From: Bacteroidales bacterium
GTDB taxonomy: Bacteria; Bacteroidota; Bacteroidia; Bacteroidales; VadinHA17
DNA: 7,181 nucleotides
Assembly (NCBI GenBank): GCA_003520925.1
Contig: DOTV01000117.1
Span: 16,154-23,334, forward strand
Direction of reading: 5' to 3'
Part shown: one piece after another, positions 1 through 5,790 of the stretch
How the letters are laid out: the number at the start of each line of letters is the position of its first letter
How positions within the stretch are numbered: position 1 is the stretch's first letter
Translations under genes and position numbers: made by a program
The notes under the pieces: model-generated
The model's input: only the letters and a program-made list of their open reading frames with translations
Databases searched by the model: none
Told to the model about the DNA's origin: nothing

Positions 1-1623
1 TTTATTAACAGCACATATTCCAACCAGCAGATCACTATCGGAATTGCAACTCTTGATGCCCTTGATAACAGAGGAAAACTATATGAAACAGCAACATCCG
101 AAGGTTTCGAAGCTGACCATCTGACGTCTCAACCGATTAATCTGAATTATACTTCTGCTGAAAATATCTGGCTCAGCTTTTACTATCTGCCGGGAGGGCT
201 TGGGGATAAGCCTGAATTGAAAGACAGCCTGACACTGCAGTTTTTTGCTCCTGAAGAATCTAGGTGGCGTTCGGTTTGGAAAGCTGACACATCAAGACAG
301 TTGAAATTCAAACCTGTTATCATCAGGATTGAGGATTCAAAATATTTGAAAAACGGATTTAAATTTCGTTTTGTTAATTGGGCAAGCCTTAGTGCTGACA
401 TCAAAGACCCTTCGATGATAGGGAATTGTGATCACTGGAATATCGACTATGTTTATCTTAACAAAAACAGGAATGCGGCTGATACATCCCTTGCCGATGT
501 TGCCTTCAGCAGACCGTTAAGGTCTATACTTAAAACCCATGAGGCAATGCCATGGAAACAGTTCAGACAGGTTTATCTCCAGGAAATGGGATCATCAATT
601 CCGATACATTACAGGAACAATGATAAAATAACAAGAAATGTCACGAGGAACTTTGAAATCAGGGACATGTTAACGAACACTGTTTCTCATTCGTTCTCAG
701 CAGGTGCTGCAAATGTTGATCCGTTCACAAATGTTGATTACAATGCAAATCTTATTTATACTTTCAATAATTCTTCCTCCGATTCAGCAATATTCAGAAT
801 AACCTGCTACCTGAAAACTGATGATTTTGATCCCAAGGGAAATGATACAATAGTTTATACCCAGGTTTTCAGGAATTATTTTGCGTATGACGACGGTTCA
901 TCAGAGGGAGGATACGGAATTAACGGACAGGGTTCAAGAAATGCCATGGTAGCCTACAGGTTTAAGTCTTACCTCCAGGATACGATAAGAGCAATCCGCA
1001 TCTGCTTCAACGATAGCTATCTCAACAGCAACCAGCGGGCTTTCGACATGATGATCTGGGATGACAATAACGGATTACCCGGAAATGTTATTTATTCAGC
1101 TGAAAATATGCTGGTTGAGACTGGTGATGTGCTAAACGGATTCCACACTTATATCCTTCCCGATGGAGTCATGGTTAACGGAGTATTTTATGCCGGATGG
1201 AGACAGAGGTCAGAGACATTTCTCAATGCAGGATTTGATATGAACACACCTAACAGGGGCAGACAGTATTACTGGTTGAACGGAACATGGCTCCAGTCGC
1301 AGAAGGATGGAAGCATTATGATCAGGCCAGTGGTCGGGGCTCCAATAAAAACTACCTCTTCGGATGACGTAAATCCTCCTGAATCTAAAAATTATAAGAT
1401 TTGGCCGAACCCTGCATCCGATCAAATAAATCTCAATTTCAGCGAGCTGGCACTTTCCAGATCAGCATATGTATCGATAATTGATCTGCAGGGGCGCGAA
1501 CTGATGAGGGTTCCGTACAGCGAGAGGATCGATATTTCCCGTATCAGGCCGGGCATATATACGTTAATTACAATTTCTGAAGGAAGGCGGACCGGATACA
1601 TCAGGCTCGTAATTACAAAGTAA
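1..1623 (+). CDS. Secreted protein with C-terminal T9SS type A sorting domain (5' partial)
   Basis: The frame is open from base 1 to the TAA at 1621, giving 540 visible residues, so the true start lies upstream; the TTG at 217 is only an internal codon. Three regions are visible. Residues about 48-155 form a beta-rich, MAM/laminin-like region typical of Bacteroidota surface proteins (WLSFYYLPGGLGD, then GFKFRFVNWAS at 119-129). Residues about 293-445 form a second beta-sandwich-like region beginning YFAYDDGSSEGGYG. Residues about 466-540 are the sorting domain, with KIWPNPASDQINLNF, then VSIIDLQGRELM, then ISRIRPGIYTL and a final VITK. Known for the family: this domain directs cargo that has crossed the inner membrane through the T9SS outer-membrane pore, after which it is removed and the protein is anchored or released. 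No catalytic motif is visible, so adhesion or a structural surface role is only a guess. The stop is 6 bases before rluD, suggesting co-transcription. Confidence 0.9.
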   Translation, partial: FINSTYSNQQITIGIATLDALDNRGKLYETATSEGFEADHLTSQPINLNYTSAENIWLSFYYLPGGLGDKPELKDSLTLQFFAPEESRWRSVWKADTSRQLKFKPVIIRIEDSKYLKNGFKFRFVNWASLSADIKDPSMIGNCDHWNIDYVYLNKNRNAADTSLADVAFSRPLRSILKTHEAMPWKQFRQVYLQEMGSSIPIHYRNNDKITRNVTRNFEIRDMLTNTVSHSFSAGAANVDPFTNVDYNANLIYTFNNSSSDSAIFRITCYLKTDDFDPKGNDTIVYTQVFRNYFAYDDGSSEGGYGINGQGSRNAMVAYRFKSYLQDTIRAIRICFNDSYLNSNQRAFDMMIWDDNNGLPGNVIYSAENMLVETGDVLNGFHTYILPDGVMVNGVFYAGWRQRSETFLNAGFDMNTPNRGRQYYWLNGTWLQSQKDGSIMIRPVVGAPIKTTSSDDVNPPESKNYKIWPNPASDQINLNFSELALSRSAYVSIIDLQGRELMRVPYSERIDISRIRPGIYTLITISEGRRTGYIRLVITK

Positions 1624-1627
1624 TTAC
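1609..1627. repeat. Two direct copies of the palindrome GTAATTAC, 11 bases apart
   Basis: The perfect 8-base palindrome GTAATTAC occurs at 1609-1616 and again at 1620-1627, each followed by A. The centre-to-centre distance is 11 bases, about one helical turn. The second copy contains the stop codon of the T9SS protein gene and ends 2 bases before the rluD ATG. The bases also encode the last residues VITK, so coding constraint may explain the first copy. A protein-binding role is inference only. Confidence 0.4.
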
Positions 1628-1629
1628 AT

Positions 1630-2655
1630 ATGACGGAAGAAGAAATTGCTGATCAGCAGGAACTTTTTGAACACTACAGGTTCAAAGCCGATCCTGGACA
1701 ATCAGTTCTCCGGATCGACAAGTTTATCTTCACCAGGATTGAAAACACTTCACGGACAAGGATACAGAATGCAGCCAATGCCGGAAATATCCTTGTCAAC
1801 AGCATTCCGGTAAAACCAAACTACAGGGTTAAACCTGGTGATATAGTGCAGATTGTACTTCCAACGCCTCCCAGGGAGATAGAGCTGATCCCCGAAAATA
1901 TTCCTGTCAATATTGTATATGAGGATGATGATCTGGTGGTTGTGAATAAAGAGCCGGGTATGGTAGTTCATCCGGCATACGGTAACTATACAGGTACCCT
2001 GGTAAATGCTCTTATGTGGCATTTCAGGGATCTGCCTCTCTTTCAAAGCGGTGAGCTTCGTCCCGGGCTGGTTCATCGGATTGATAAGGATACTTCAGGC
2101 ATTCTGGTGATTGCAAAAAATGAACTGGCACTGAACAGGCTATCCCGGCAGTTCTTCGAAAGAACTACCGACAGGAAGTATATTGCCCTGGTATGGGGTA
2201 CACCTTCACCTTCAAAGGGAACCATAACAGGGAATGTGGGGCGAAATATCCGCGACAGGAAGATAATGCAGGTATTTCCGGATGGCAGCCAGGGGAAGAC
2301 GGCGATCACTCATTATAATGTTATTGAGAATTTAGACTACGTTTCAGTTATTGAATGCAAGCTTGAAACAGGGCGGACTCATCAGATAAGAGTGCATTTA
2401 AGTCATATTAAGCACCCTCTGTTCAATGATGATGAATATGGAGGGGATAAGATACTTAAGGGAACAACATTTTCGAAATACCAGCAGTTTGTAAGAAACT
2501 GCTTTAAGATATTGCCGCGTCAGGCACTGCATGCAAAATCACTTGCGTTCGATCATCCTGTTACAGGGAAAAGGTTGTCATTCGATTCCGACCTTCCCGA
2601 AGATATGAAGCAGGTAATAGCAAAGTGGAGGAATTATACCTCGTCCAGGGATTAA
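1630..2655 (+). CDS. rluD: RluA-family 23S rRNA pseudouridine synthase, RluD-like
   Basis: The 341-residue protein has an N-terminal S4 RNA-binding domain (about 27-85) followed by the RluA-type pseudouridine synthase fold. The catalytic motif HRIDKDTSG is at 149-157, with Asp152 as the expected nucleophile. Other family blocks are IVYEDDDLVVVNKEPGMVVH at 95-114, GNYTGTLVNAL at 118-128, LETGRTHQIRVHLSH at 245-259 and RQALHAKSLAFDHPVTG at 297-313. The VVHP...GNxxGTLVNAL pattern and the HR(L/I)DKDT motif resemble E. coli RluD more than RluC or RluA. Known for RluD: it isomerises uridines in helix 69 of 23S rRNA in the cytoplasm. The exact target here is inferred. ATG at 1630 fits an S4 domain beginning near residue 27; there is no clear Shine-Dalgarno sequence, as is usual in this phylum. 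The gene lies 6 bases after the T9SS-cargo gene and converges with the TPM gene. Confidence 0.93.
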   Translation: MTEEEIADQQELFEHYRFKADPGQSVLRIDKFIFTRIENTSRTRIQNAANAGNILVNSIPVKPNYRVKPGDIVQIVLPTPPREIELIPENIPVNIVYEDDDLVVVNKEPGMVVHPAYGNYTGTLVNALMWHFRDLPLFQSGELRPGLVHRIDKDTSGILVIAKNELALNRLSRQFFERTTDRKYIALVWGTPSPSKGTITGNVGRNIRDRKIMQVFPDGSQGKTAITHYNVIENLDYVSVIECKLETGRTHQIRVHLSHIKHPLFNDDEYGGDKILKGTTFSKYQQFVRNCFKILPRQALHAKSLAFDHPVTGKRLSFDSDLPEDMKQVIAKWRNYTSSRD

Positions 2656-2673
2656 CCCAAAAACCCTCTTTTT

Positions 2674-2728
2674 ACACAGAGTTCCACTGAGGTTTTTCTC
2701 TGTGACTTCTCTGTATTCTCTGAGTAAC
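2674..2728. repeat. CTCTG-type direct and inverted repeat in a convergent spacer
   Basis: On the plus strand CTCTG occurs at 2698, 2709 and 2718 (spacings 11 and 9), and its inverse CAGAG at 2677-2681. CACAGAG (2675-2681) pairs perfectly with CTCTGTG (2698-2704), giving a 7-bp stem with a 16-base loop between the rluD and TPM stop codons. The pattern resembles the 'ctctgtg..actctgtg' dispersed intergenic repeats I recall from environmental bacterial genomes. A bidirectional terminator role is possible, but the loop is large and no strict U-tract follows. Confidence 0.5.
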
Positions 2729-2732
2729 TTAT

Positions 2733-2756
2733 TGGATTTAAATTTTTACCGTTTTA
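2733..2756 (-). repeat. Degenerate 8-base series starting at the TPM gene stop codon
   Basis: Read on the minus strand from the stop codon, the sequence divides into TAAAACGG (2756-2749), TAAAAATT (2748-2741) and TAAATCCA (2740-2733). Each unit begins with TAAA, so TAA recurs in frames 0, +2 and +1. The region is A/T-rich and only the first four bases are conserved, so this could be chance. It is listed because clearer 8-base arrays start at the ddl and oxidoreductase stop codons. Confidence 0.3.
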
Positions 2757-3581
2757 CCAGCTGCCGCCAGCACCTCCCCCTCCGAAACTTCCACCGCCAA
2801 AGCCTCCGAATCCACCGCCTCCTCCGCCGCCGCCAAAGCCTCCTCCGCCTGAGAATCCCCCCCAGCTCCCGTTATGCTTGTTCCCGCCTGAATTCATCAT
2901 TGACAGCAATAACCACAAAGGGAGTCCCTTACGGCTTATATGCCTCTGGTTCGACCCTCCGTTGCTGCGCATGAAAATGACTATTACAAGGAATATTATA
3001 AAAAAGATAATAGGTGCAATATTGCCCAGATCACTTCCCTTTGATTTGCCATATTGATCAGCAGGAAATTCCCCGCTTGCCAGCGCCATTAAGGTGCTGG
3101 TGGCTTTGTCCAGGCCCAGATAATAGTTACCATTACGGAATTCAGGCAATATCTCATAATCAACGATCTGTCCGCAGACAATATCAGGGATTACGCCCTC
3201 GAGTCCGTAGCCCTGGGCAATCTGAACCTGGCCGGATGATTCATTTGTTTTTGGCTTTACAAGAATAATCACCCCATTATTCAGACCTTTCTGCCCTATC
3301 CCCCATTTTTCGGCAAGCCGCTGGGCATAATCAGCTTTATCATAACCCATGAGGTCCGAAACAGTTACAATGGCAATCTGTGTGGATGTTGAGTCTTCAT
3401 AGGCGACAAGCTTCTCTTCAAGAGCATATACTTCCTGAGTCGAAAGCATTCCTGCAAAATCATTGACAAGCCTCGGAGGGAAAGGTTTTTCAGGAAAATC
3501 CTGTGCTGTTACTGTGCCAGAAAATAAAGCTGTCAGCACAAATGATGTAACTATTGTTATATGAAGTATTCTTTTTTCCAT
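2754..3581 (-). CDS. TPM-domain (YgcG-type) exported membrane protein with Gly-rich tail
   Basis: The 275-residue protein has, in order, a signal peptide (about 1-26, ending TVTAQ), a TPM domain (about 38-170), a transmembrane segment (about 188-204), a basic linker (211-218), and a glycine-rich tail with 28 glycines in the last 45 residues, ending AGGSW. TPM landmarks are VNDFAGMLSTQE (39-50), STSTQIAIVTV (64-74), AEKWGIGQKGLNNGVIILVK (90-109), GYGLEGVIPD (124-133) and the FRNGNYYLGL block (148-157). The domain should face the periplasm. Known for the family: TPM domains include the chloroplast Psb32/TLP18.3 proteins, for which acid phosphatase activity has been reported; the function of bacterial YgcG-type proteins is poorly defined. 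The gene is third in an operon with the small TPM gene and lemA: the preceding stop and this ATG are 2 bases apart, which implies translational coupling. The terminal Gly...Trp pattern recurs in such proteins as I recall them. Confidence 0.9.
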   Translation of the reverse strand: MEKRILHITIVTSFVLTALFSGTVTAQDFPEKPFPPRLVNDFAGMLSTQEVYALEEKLVAYEDSTSTQIAIVTVSDLMGYDKADYAQRLAEKWGIGQKGLNNGVIILVKPKTNESSGQVQIAQGYGLEGVIPDIVCGQIVDYEILPEFRNGNYYLGLDKATSTLMALASGEFPADQYGKSKGSDLGNIAPIIFFIIFLVIVIFMRSNGGSNQRHISRKGLPLWLLLSMMNSGGNKHNGSWGGFSGGGGFGGGGGGGGFGGFGGGSFGGGGAGGSW

Positions 3582-3583
3582 AA

Positions 3584-4042
3584 TTATTCAGTTACACCGG
3601 AATCATCAAATGATATCTCATCCGAAAGCTCATTCTTATCATCCCTTTCATGAGGAAAATGTTCTTTAAGCTGCATTCCCGCCATCAGAATCCCTTCAAT
3701 AAGTCCTTCACTGTAATTTCCGTTCCTGAAATGAGTCTGAAGCCTGTTTTTGATTTTATCCCAGAAAGTGTCAGGGACCTTTGAATTAATACCTGCGTCT
3801 CCGATTACAGCGAACTCCTTATTCTGCACGGCAAAATAGAACAGGACTCCATTCCTGTTTTCTGTTTCGTGCATTTTTAGTCTTTTGAAGATCCATGCAG
3901 CTCTGTCAAGGACTTTCCCTGACAGCTTTGTCTCAAGATGAACCCTTATCTCTCCGGAAGTCTCACCCTCAGCCTCTTTAATGGCATCACGTATCTGTAT
4001 CTGCTCCTCCGGGGTAAAGAATGTCGAAGCTTTAATTTCCAT
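3584..4042 (-). CDS. Small TPM-domain protein without signal peptide
   Basis: The 152-residue protein is made almost entirely of a TPM domain: EGETSGEIRVHLE (25-37), NGVLFYFAVQNKEFAVIGDAG (about 64-84), KVPDTFWDKI (88-97) and FRNGNYSEGLIEGI (105-118). It ends in an acidic tail (about 132-152). No signal peptide or membrane helix is visible, so it probably sits in the cytoplasm or at the inner face of the membrane. The reading frame is open upstream to an ATG at 4138, but that would overlap lemA by 83 bases and add 32 residues with no family resemblance. The ATG at 4042 lies 13 bases after the lemA stop and leads directly into the alignable N-terminus (MEIKASTFFTPEE), so it is preferred. Its neighbours are lemA upstream and the membrane-anchored TPM paralogue 2 bases downstream. 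Its catalytic activity is unknown. Confidence 0.86.
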   Translation of the reverse strand: MEIKASTFFTPEEQIQIRDAIKEAEGETSGEIRVHLETKLSGKVLDRAAWIFKRLKMHETENRNGVLFYFAVQNKEFAVIGDAGINSKVPDTFWDKIKNRLQTHFRNGNYSEGLIEGILMAGMQLKEHFPHERDDKNELSDEISFDDSGVTE

Positions 4043-4055
4043 AACCGGGAACTGG

Positions 4056-4658
4056 TTAGAATTTGACTTCGGGAGCTTTTTCAGCTCCTTCCATCGATTC
4101 AAAATATGGTCTGGCAGTAAACCCGAACATTCCGGCAAGGATATTTGCCGGGAATCTCTTAATATAAACGTTCAACGCCTGGGCTGTCTCATTGAACTTC
4201 CTTCTTTCGACAGAGATCCTGTTCTCAGTGCCCTCGAGTTCTACCTGAAGGTCCCGGTAATTCTGAGTCGCTTTCAACTCGGGATATTGTTCAACAACAA
4301 CCATCAATCTTGAGAGAGCTGAACTTAGTTCACCCTGTGCTGCCTGAAACTGCTGCATGTTCTCGGCTGTCATTTTGGTGGGATCGATTGTAACCTGAGT
4401 GGCCTTGGCCCTTGCTTCTATAACCCTTGTCAGGGTCTCCTGTTCAAAAGTGGCAGCCCCCTTCACTGTATTCACAAAGTTCGGTATCAGGTCAGCTCTT
4501 CGCTGGTACTGAGTTTCAACATTTCCCCACTGGCTTGTGACACCTTCCTGTAATGTGACCATCTGATTATATACTCTGGTTCCCCATGAAACGACACCAA
4601 GTACTACAAGCGCGAAGATGACTCCGACTATAATCCATATAATGCAACCTTTTTTCAT
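4056..4658 (-). CDS. lemA: LemA family membrane protein
   Basis: The 200-residue protein has the usual length and plan of LemA: a short basic N-terminus, one transmembrane helix (about 5-25) and a long helical domain. The family signatures are WGNVETQYQRRADLIPNFV (44-62), NTVKGAATFE (63-72), QAAQGELSSALSRLMVVVEQ (105-124), ENRISVERRKFNETAQALN (145-163) and the C-terminal RFPANILAGMFGF (168-180). Known for the family: it is widespread and membrane-anchored, with a coiled helical-bundle structure; its molecular role is not firmly established. It is first in the lemA-TPM-TPM operon, a common Bacteroidota arrangement as I recall, which suggests the three proteins work together at the membrane. 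A promoter-like box lies 23 bases before the ATG on this strand. No Shine-Dalgarno sequence is visible; the leader is A/T-rich. Confidence 0.95.
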   Translation of the reverse strand: MKKGCIIWIIVGVIFALVVLGVVSWGTRVYNQMVTLQEGVTSQWGNVETQYQRRADLIPNFVNTVKGAATFEQETLTRVIEARAKATQVTIDPTKMTAENMQQFQAAQGELSSALSRLMVVVEQYPELKATQNYRDLQVELEGTENRISVERRKFNETAQALNVYIKRFPANILAGMFGFTARPYFESMEGAEKAPEVKF

Positions 4659-4681
4659 TTTGATGATTTTTAAAATTTTAT

Positions 4682-4689
4682 CAAAGGTA
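4682..4689 (-). promoter_or_regulatory. Putative -7 box (TAnnTTTG) for the lemA-TPM operon
   Basis: The minus strand reads TACCTTTG, a full match to the Bacteroidota -7 consensus TAnnTTTG. It lies 23 bases upstream of the lemA ATG, predicting a short A/T-rich leader. No convincing TTTG -33 element is seen about 20 bases upstream. The palindrome TAAAATTTTA (4671-4680) sits around the expected transcription start. Confidence 0.55.
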
Positions 4690-4717
4690 AATAATATCTG
4701 ATTATGTAGAATGTTTT

Positions 4718-4725
4718 TATTTTTG
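4718..4725 (+). promoter_or_regulatory. Putative -7 box (TAnnTTTG) for ddl
   Basis: The plus strand reads TATTTTTG, a full match to TAnnTTTG, 18 bases before the ATG at 4744. Transcription would begin near 4730, so an ATG at 4711 would not be in the message. This is a main reason for the ddl start chosen here. There is no clear -33 TTTG, and the T-rich context raises the chance of a random match. Confidence 0.5.
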
Positions 4726-4726
4726 A

Positions 4727-4739
4727 CAATTAATAATTG
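4727..4739. promoter_or_regulatory. Perfect 6+1+6 dyad CAATTA-A-TAATTG in the ddl leader
   Basis: CAATTA (4727-4732) and TAATTG (4734-4739) are exact inverted repeats around one central A. The dyad covers the expected ddl transcription start and ends 4 bases before the ATG. It could be an operator, but A/T-rich DNA yields such dyads by chance, so this is a weak inference. Confidence 0.3.
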
Positions 4740-4743
4740 GAAA

Positions 4744-5715
4744 ATGAGAACTATAGCAATTGCTGCCGGCGGGGATTCCTCAGAGTTTGAAATTTCTGTG
4801 AAAAGTGCCCATGAAGTGGAGAAGCTTCTTTCCCCGTCATATAATGTGTATATAATTATGATAAGGGGAACAAGCTGGTATTGGGAGGATCAGAAGGGCC
4901 GTTATCATAATATTGATAAAAATGATTTCACGTTAAAAACCGATGATCTGAGGATCAGATTTGATGCCGTTTTTATTGCAATCCATGGCACTCCCGGTGA
5001 AAACGGCCTGCTTCAGGGATATTTTGATATGATGAAGATCCCATATTCCAGCTGCAGTGCATTCAGTTCAGCACTTACCTTTAACAAGCAGGCCACCAAG
5101 CTCTATCTGAAGGAATATGGTTTGCCGATGGCAAAAAATATTCTTTTCACAAAAGAAAATATTCCTGATCCTGATTCAGTAATCATGGTTGCCGGATTAC
5201 CTTGTTTTGTAAAGCCCAACGACAGCGGGTCAAGCTTCGGTGTTACAAAAGTCAAGACAAAGGATGAATTGCCTGCAGCTATTGAGACTGCGTTAAGGGA
5301 GAGCCACGAGGTGATGATCGAAGCCTTCATGGACGGACGGGAGGTTGCCTGCGGGGTTGTGAAGGTGAAAGGTAAATCGATTGTTCTGCCTGTTACAGAA
5401 ATAATCAGCAAGAATGAATTCTTCGATTACGAGGCAAAATACACACCGGGTAAGTCTGATGAGGTGACACCTGCTGATATGCCTTCGGAAATTACAAATG
5501 AAATCCAGGATCTAAGCTCGCAGGTCTATGATATTCTTAATTGTAAAGGTATTGTAAGGGTCGACTTCATAGTTGTAAAATCGAAACCATATTTTCTCGA
5601 GATCAATACGGTTCCCGGAATGACTGGAGAGAGCCTGATACCGAAACAGGCAGAAGCAGCAGGAATTGATCTGGCCGAGCTTTACTCGATGGTGATTGAG
5701 GACCTCTTTGTATAA
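4744..5715 (+). CDS. ddl: D-alanine--D-alanine ligase
   Basis: This cytoplasmic ATP-grasp enzyme joins two D-alanines with ATP to make the dipeptide used by MurF in peptidoglycan precursor synthesis. With the ATG at 4744 it has 323 residues and begins MRTIAIAAGGDSSE, the expected family N-terminus. Motifs seen: HGTPGENGLLQG (81-92), VKPNDSGSSFG (156-166), EAFMDGREVACG (193-204), FFDYEAKYTPG (226-236), RVDF (272-275), FLEINTVPGMT (284-294) and SLIP (297-300). By comparison with E. coli DdlB, Glu14, Ser163 and Tyr233 match the Glu15-Ser150-Tyr216 network, and Asp274, Glu286 and Asn288 match the Mg ligands; retention of the Tyr216 equivalent favours D-Ala-D-Ala over D-Ala-D-lactate. The usual GEDG reads GENG here (Asn87). 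A start at 4711 would add 11 unrelated residues and lie before the promoter box. The gene is divergent from lemA and convergent with the oxidoreductase gene. Confidence 0.95.
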   Translation: MRTIAIAAGGDSSEFEISVKSAHEVEKLLSPSYNVYIIMIRGTSWYWEDQKGRYHNIDKNDFTLKTDDLRIRFDAVFIAIHGTPGENGLLQGYFDMMKIPYSSCSAFSSALTFNKQATKLYLKEYGLPMAKNILFTKENIPDPDSVIMVAGLPCFVKPNDSGSSFGVTKVKTKDELPAAIETALRESHEVMIEAFMDGREVACGVVKVKGKSIVLPVTEIISKNEFFDYEAKYTPGKSDEVTPADMPSEITNEIQDLSSQVYDILNCKGIVRVDFIVVKSKPYFLEINTVPGMTGESLIPKQAEAAGIDLAELYSMVIEDLFV

Positions 5716-5752
5716 CGGTATAAAGGGATGACGGCGTAAAGGTGTAACGGCA
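5713..5752 (+). repeat. 8-base tandem array (TRAMGGNR, five units) starting at the ddl stop codon
   Basis: From the ddl stop codon the sequence divides exactly into TAACGGTA, TAAAGGGA, TGACGGCG, TAAAGGTG and TAACGGCA; a decayed sixth unit, AAAACGTT, follows. Every unit starts TAA or TGA and has GG at positions 5-6. Because the period is 8, these stop triplets fall in frames 0, +2, +1, 0 and +2. It is neither a CRISPR nor a hairpin terminator. Its role is unknown. Confidence 0.7.
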
Positions 5753-5790
5753 AAAACGTTATTGTTATGGGGAGTTCCCGACTTTTCGTC

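Noticed and set aside
1750..2309. Two minus-strand ORFs (1750-2076, 2073-2309) inside rluD
   Set aside because: They lie antisense to a well-conserved gene and show no recognisable domain; they are frame shadows.
2659..2673. AAAAA-CCCTC-TTTTT as a rho-independent terminator of rluD
   Set aside because: An A/T-only 5-bp stem is too weak; no G/C-rich stem precedes the T-run.
2857..2863. Run of seven C's as a phase-variable tract in the TPM gene
   Set aside because: It is explained by Trp-Gly-Gly codons in the glycine-rich tail, and seven bases is short for a switch.
2702..3268. Plus-strand ORFs (2702-2974, 3014-3268) opposite the TPM gene
   Set aside because: They are antisense to the glycine-rich tail and TPM domain; their Arg/Leu/Pro-rich composition comes from the complement of glycine codons.
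4043..4138. Upstream start for the small TPM protein at 4138
   Set aside because: It would overlap lemA by 83 bases and add residues that do not fit the family; 4042 is a better start.
3981..4313. Plus-strand 110-codon ORF across the lemA/TPM junction
   Set aside because: It is antisense to two clear genes and has no domain or promoter.
4711..4743. ddl start at 4711
   Set aside because: The added residues MFLFLTINNWK are not part of the Ddl family and the likely promoter box lies downstream of this ATG.
5770..5779. GGGA/TCCC hairpin as a terminator between ddl and the oxidoreductase
   Set aside because: The stem is only 4 bp with a 2-base loop and no T-run follows on either strand.
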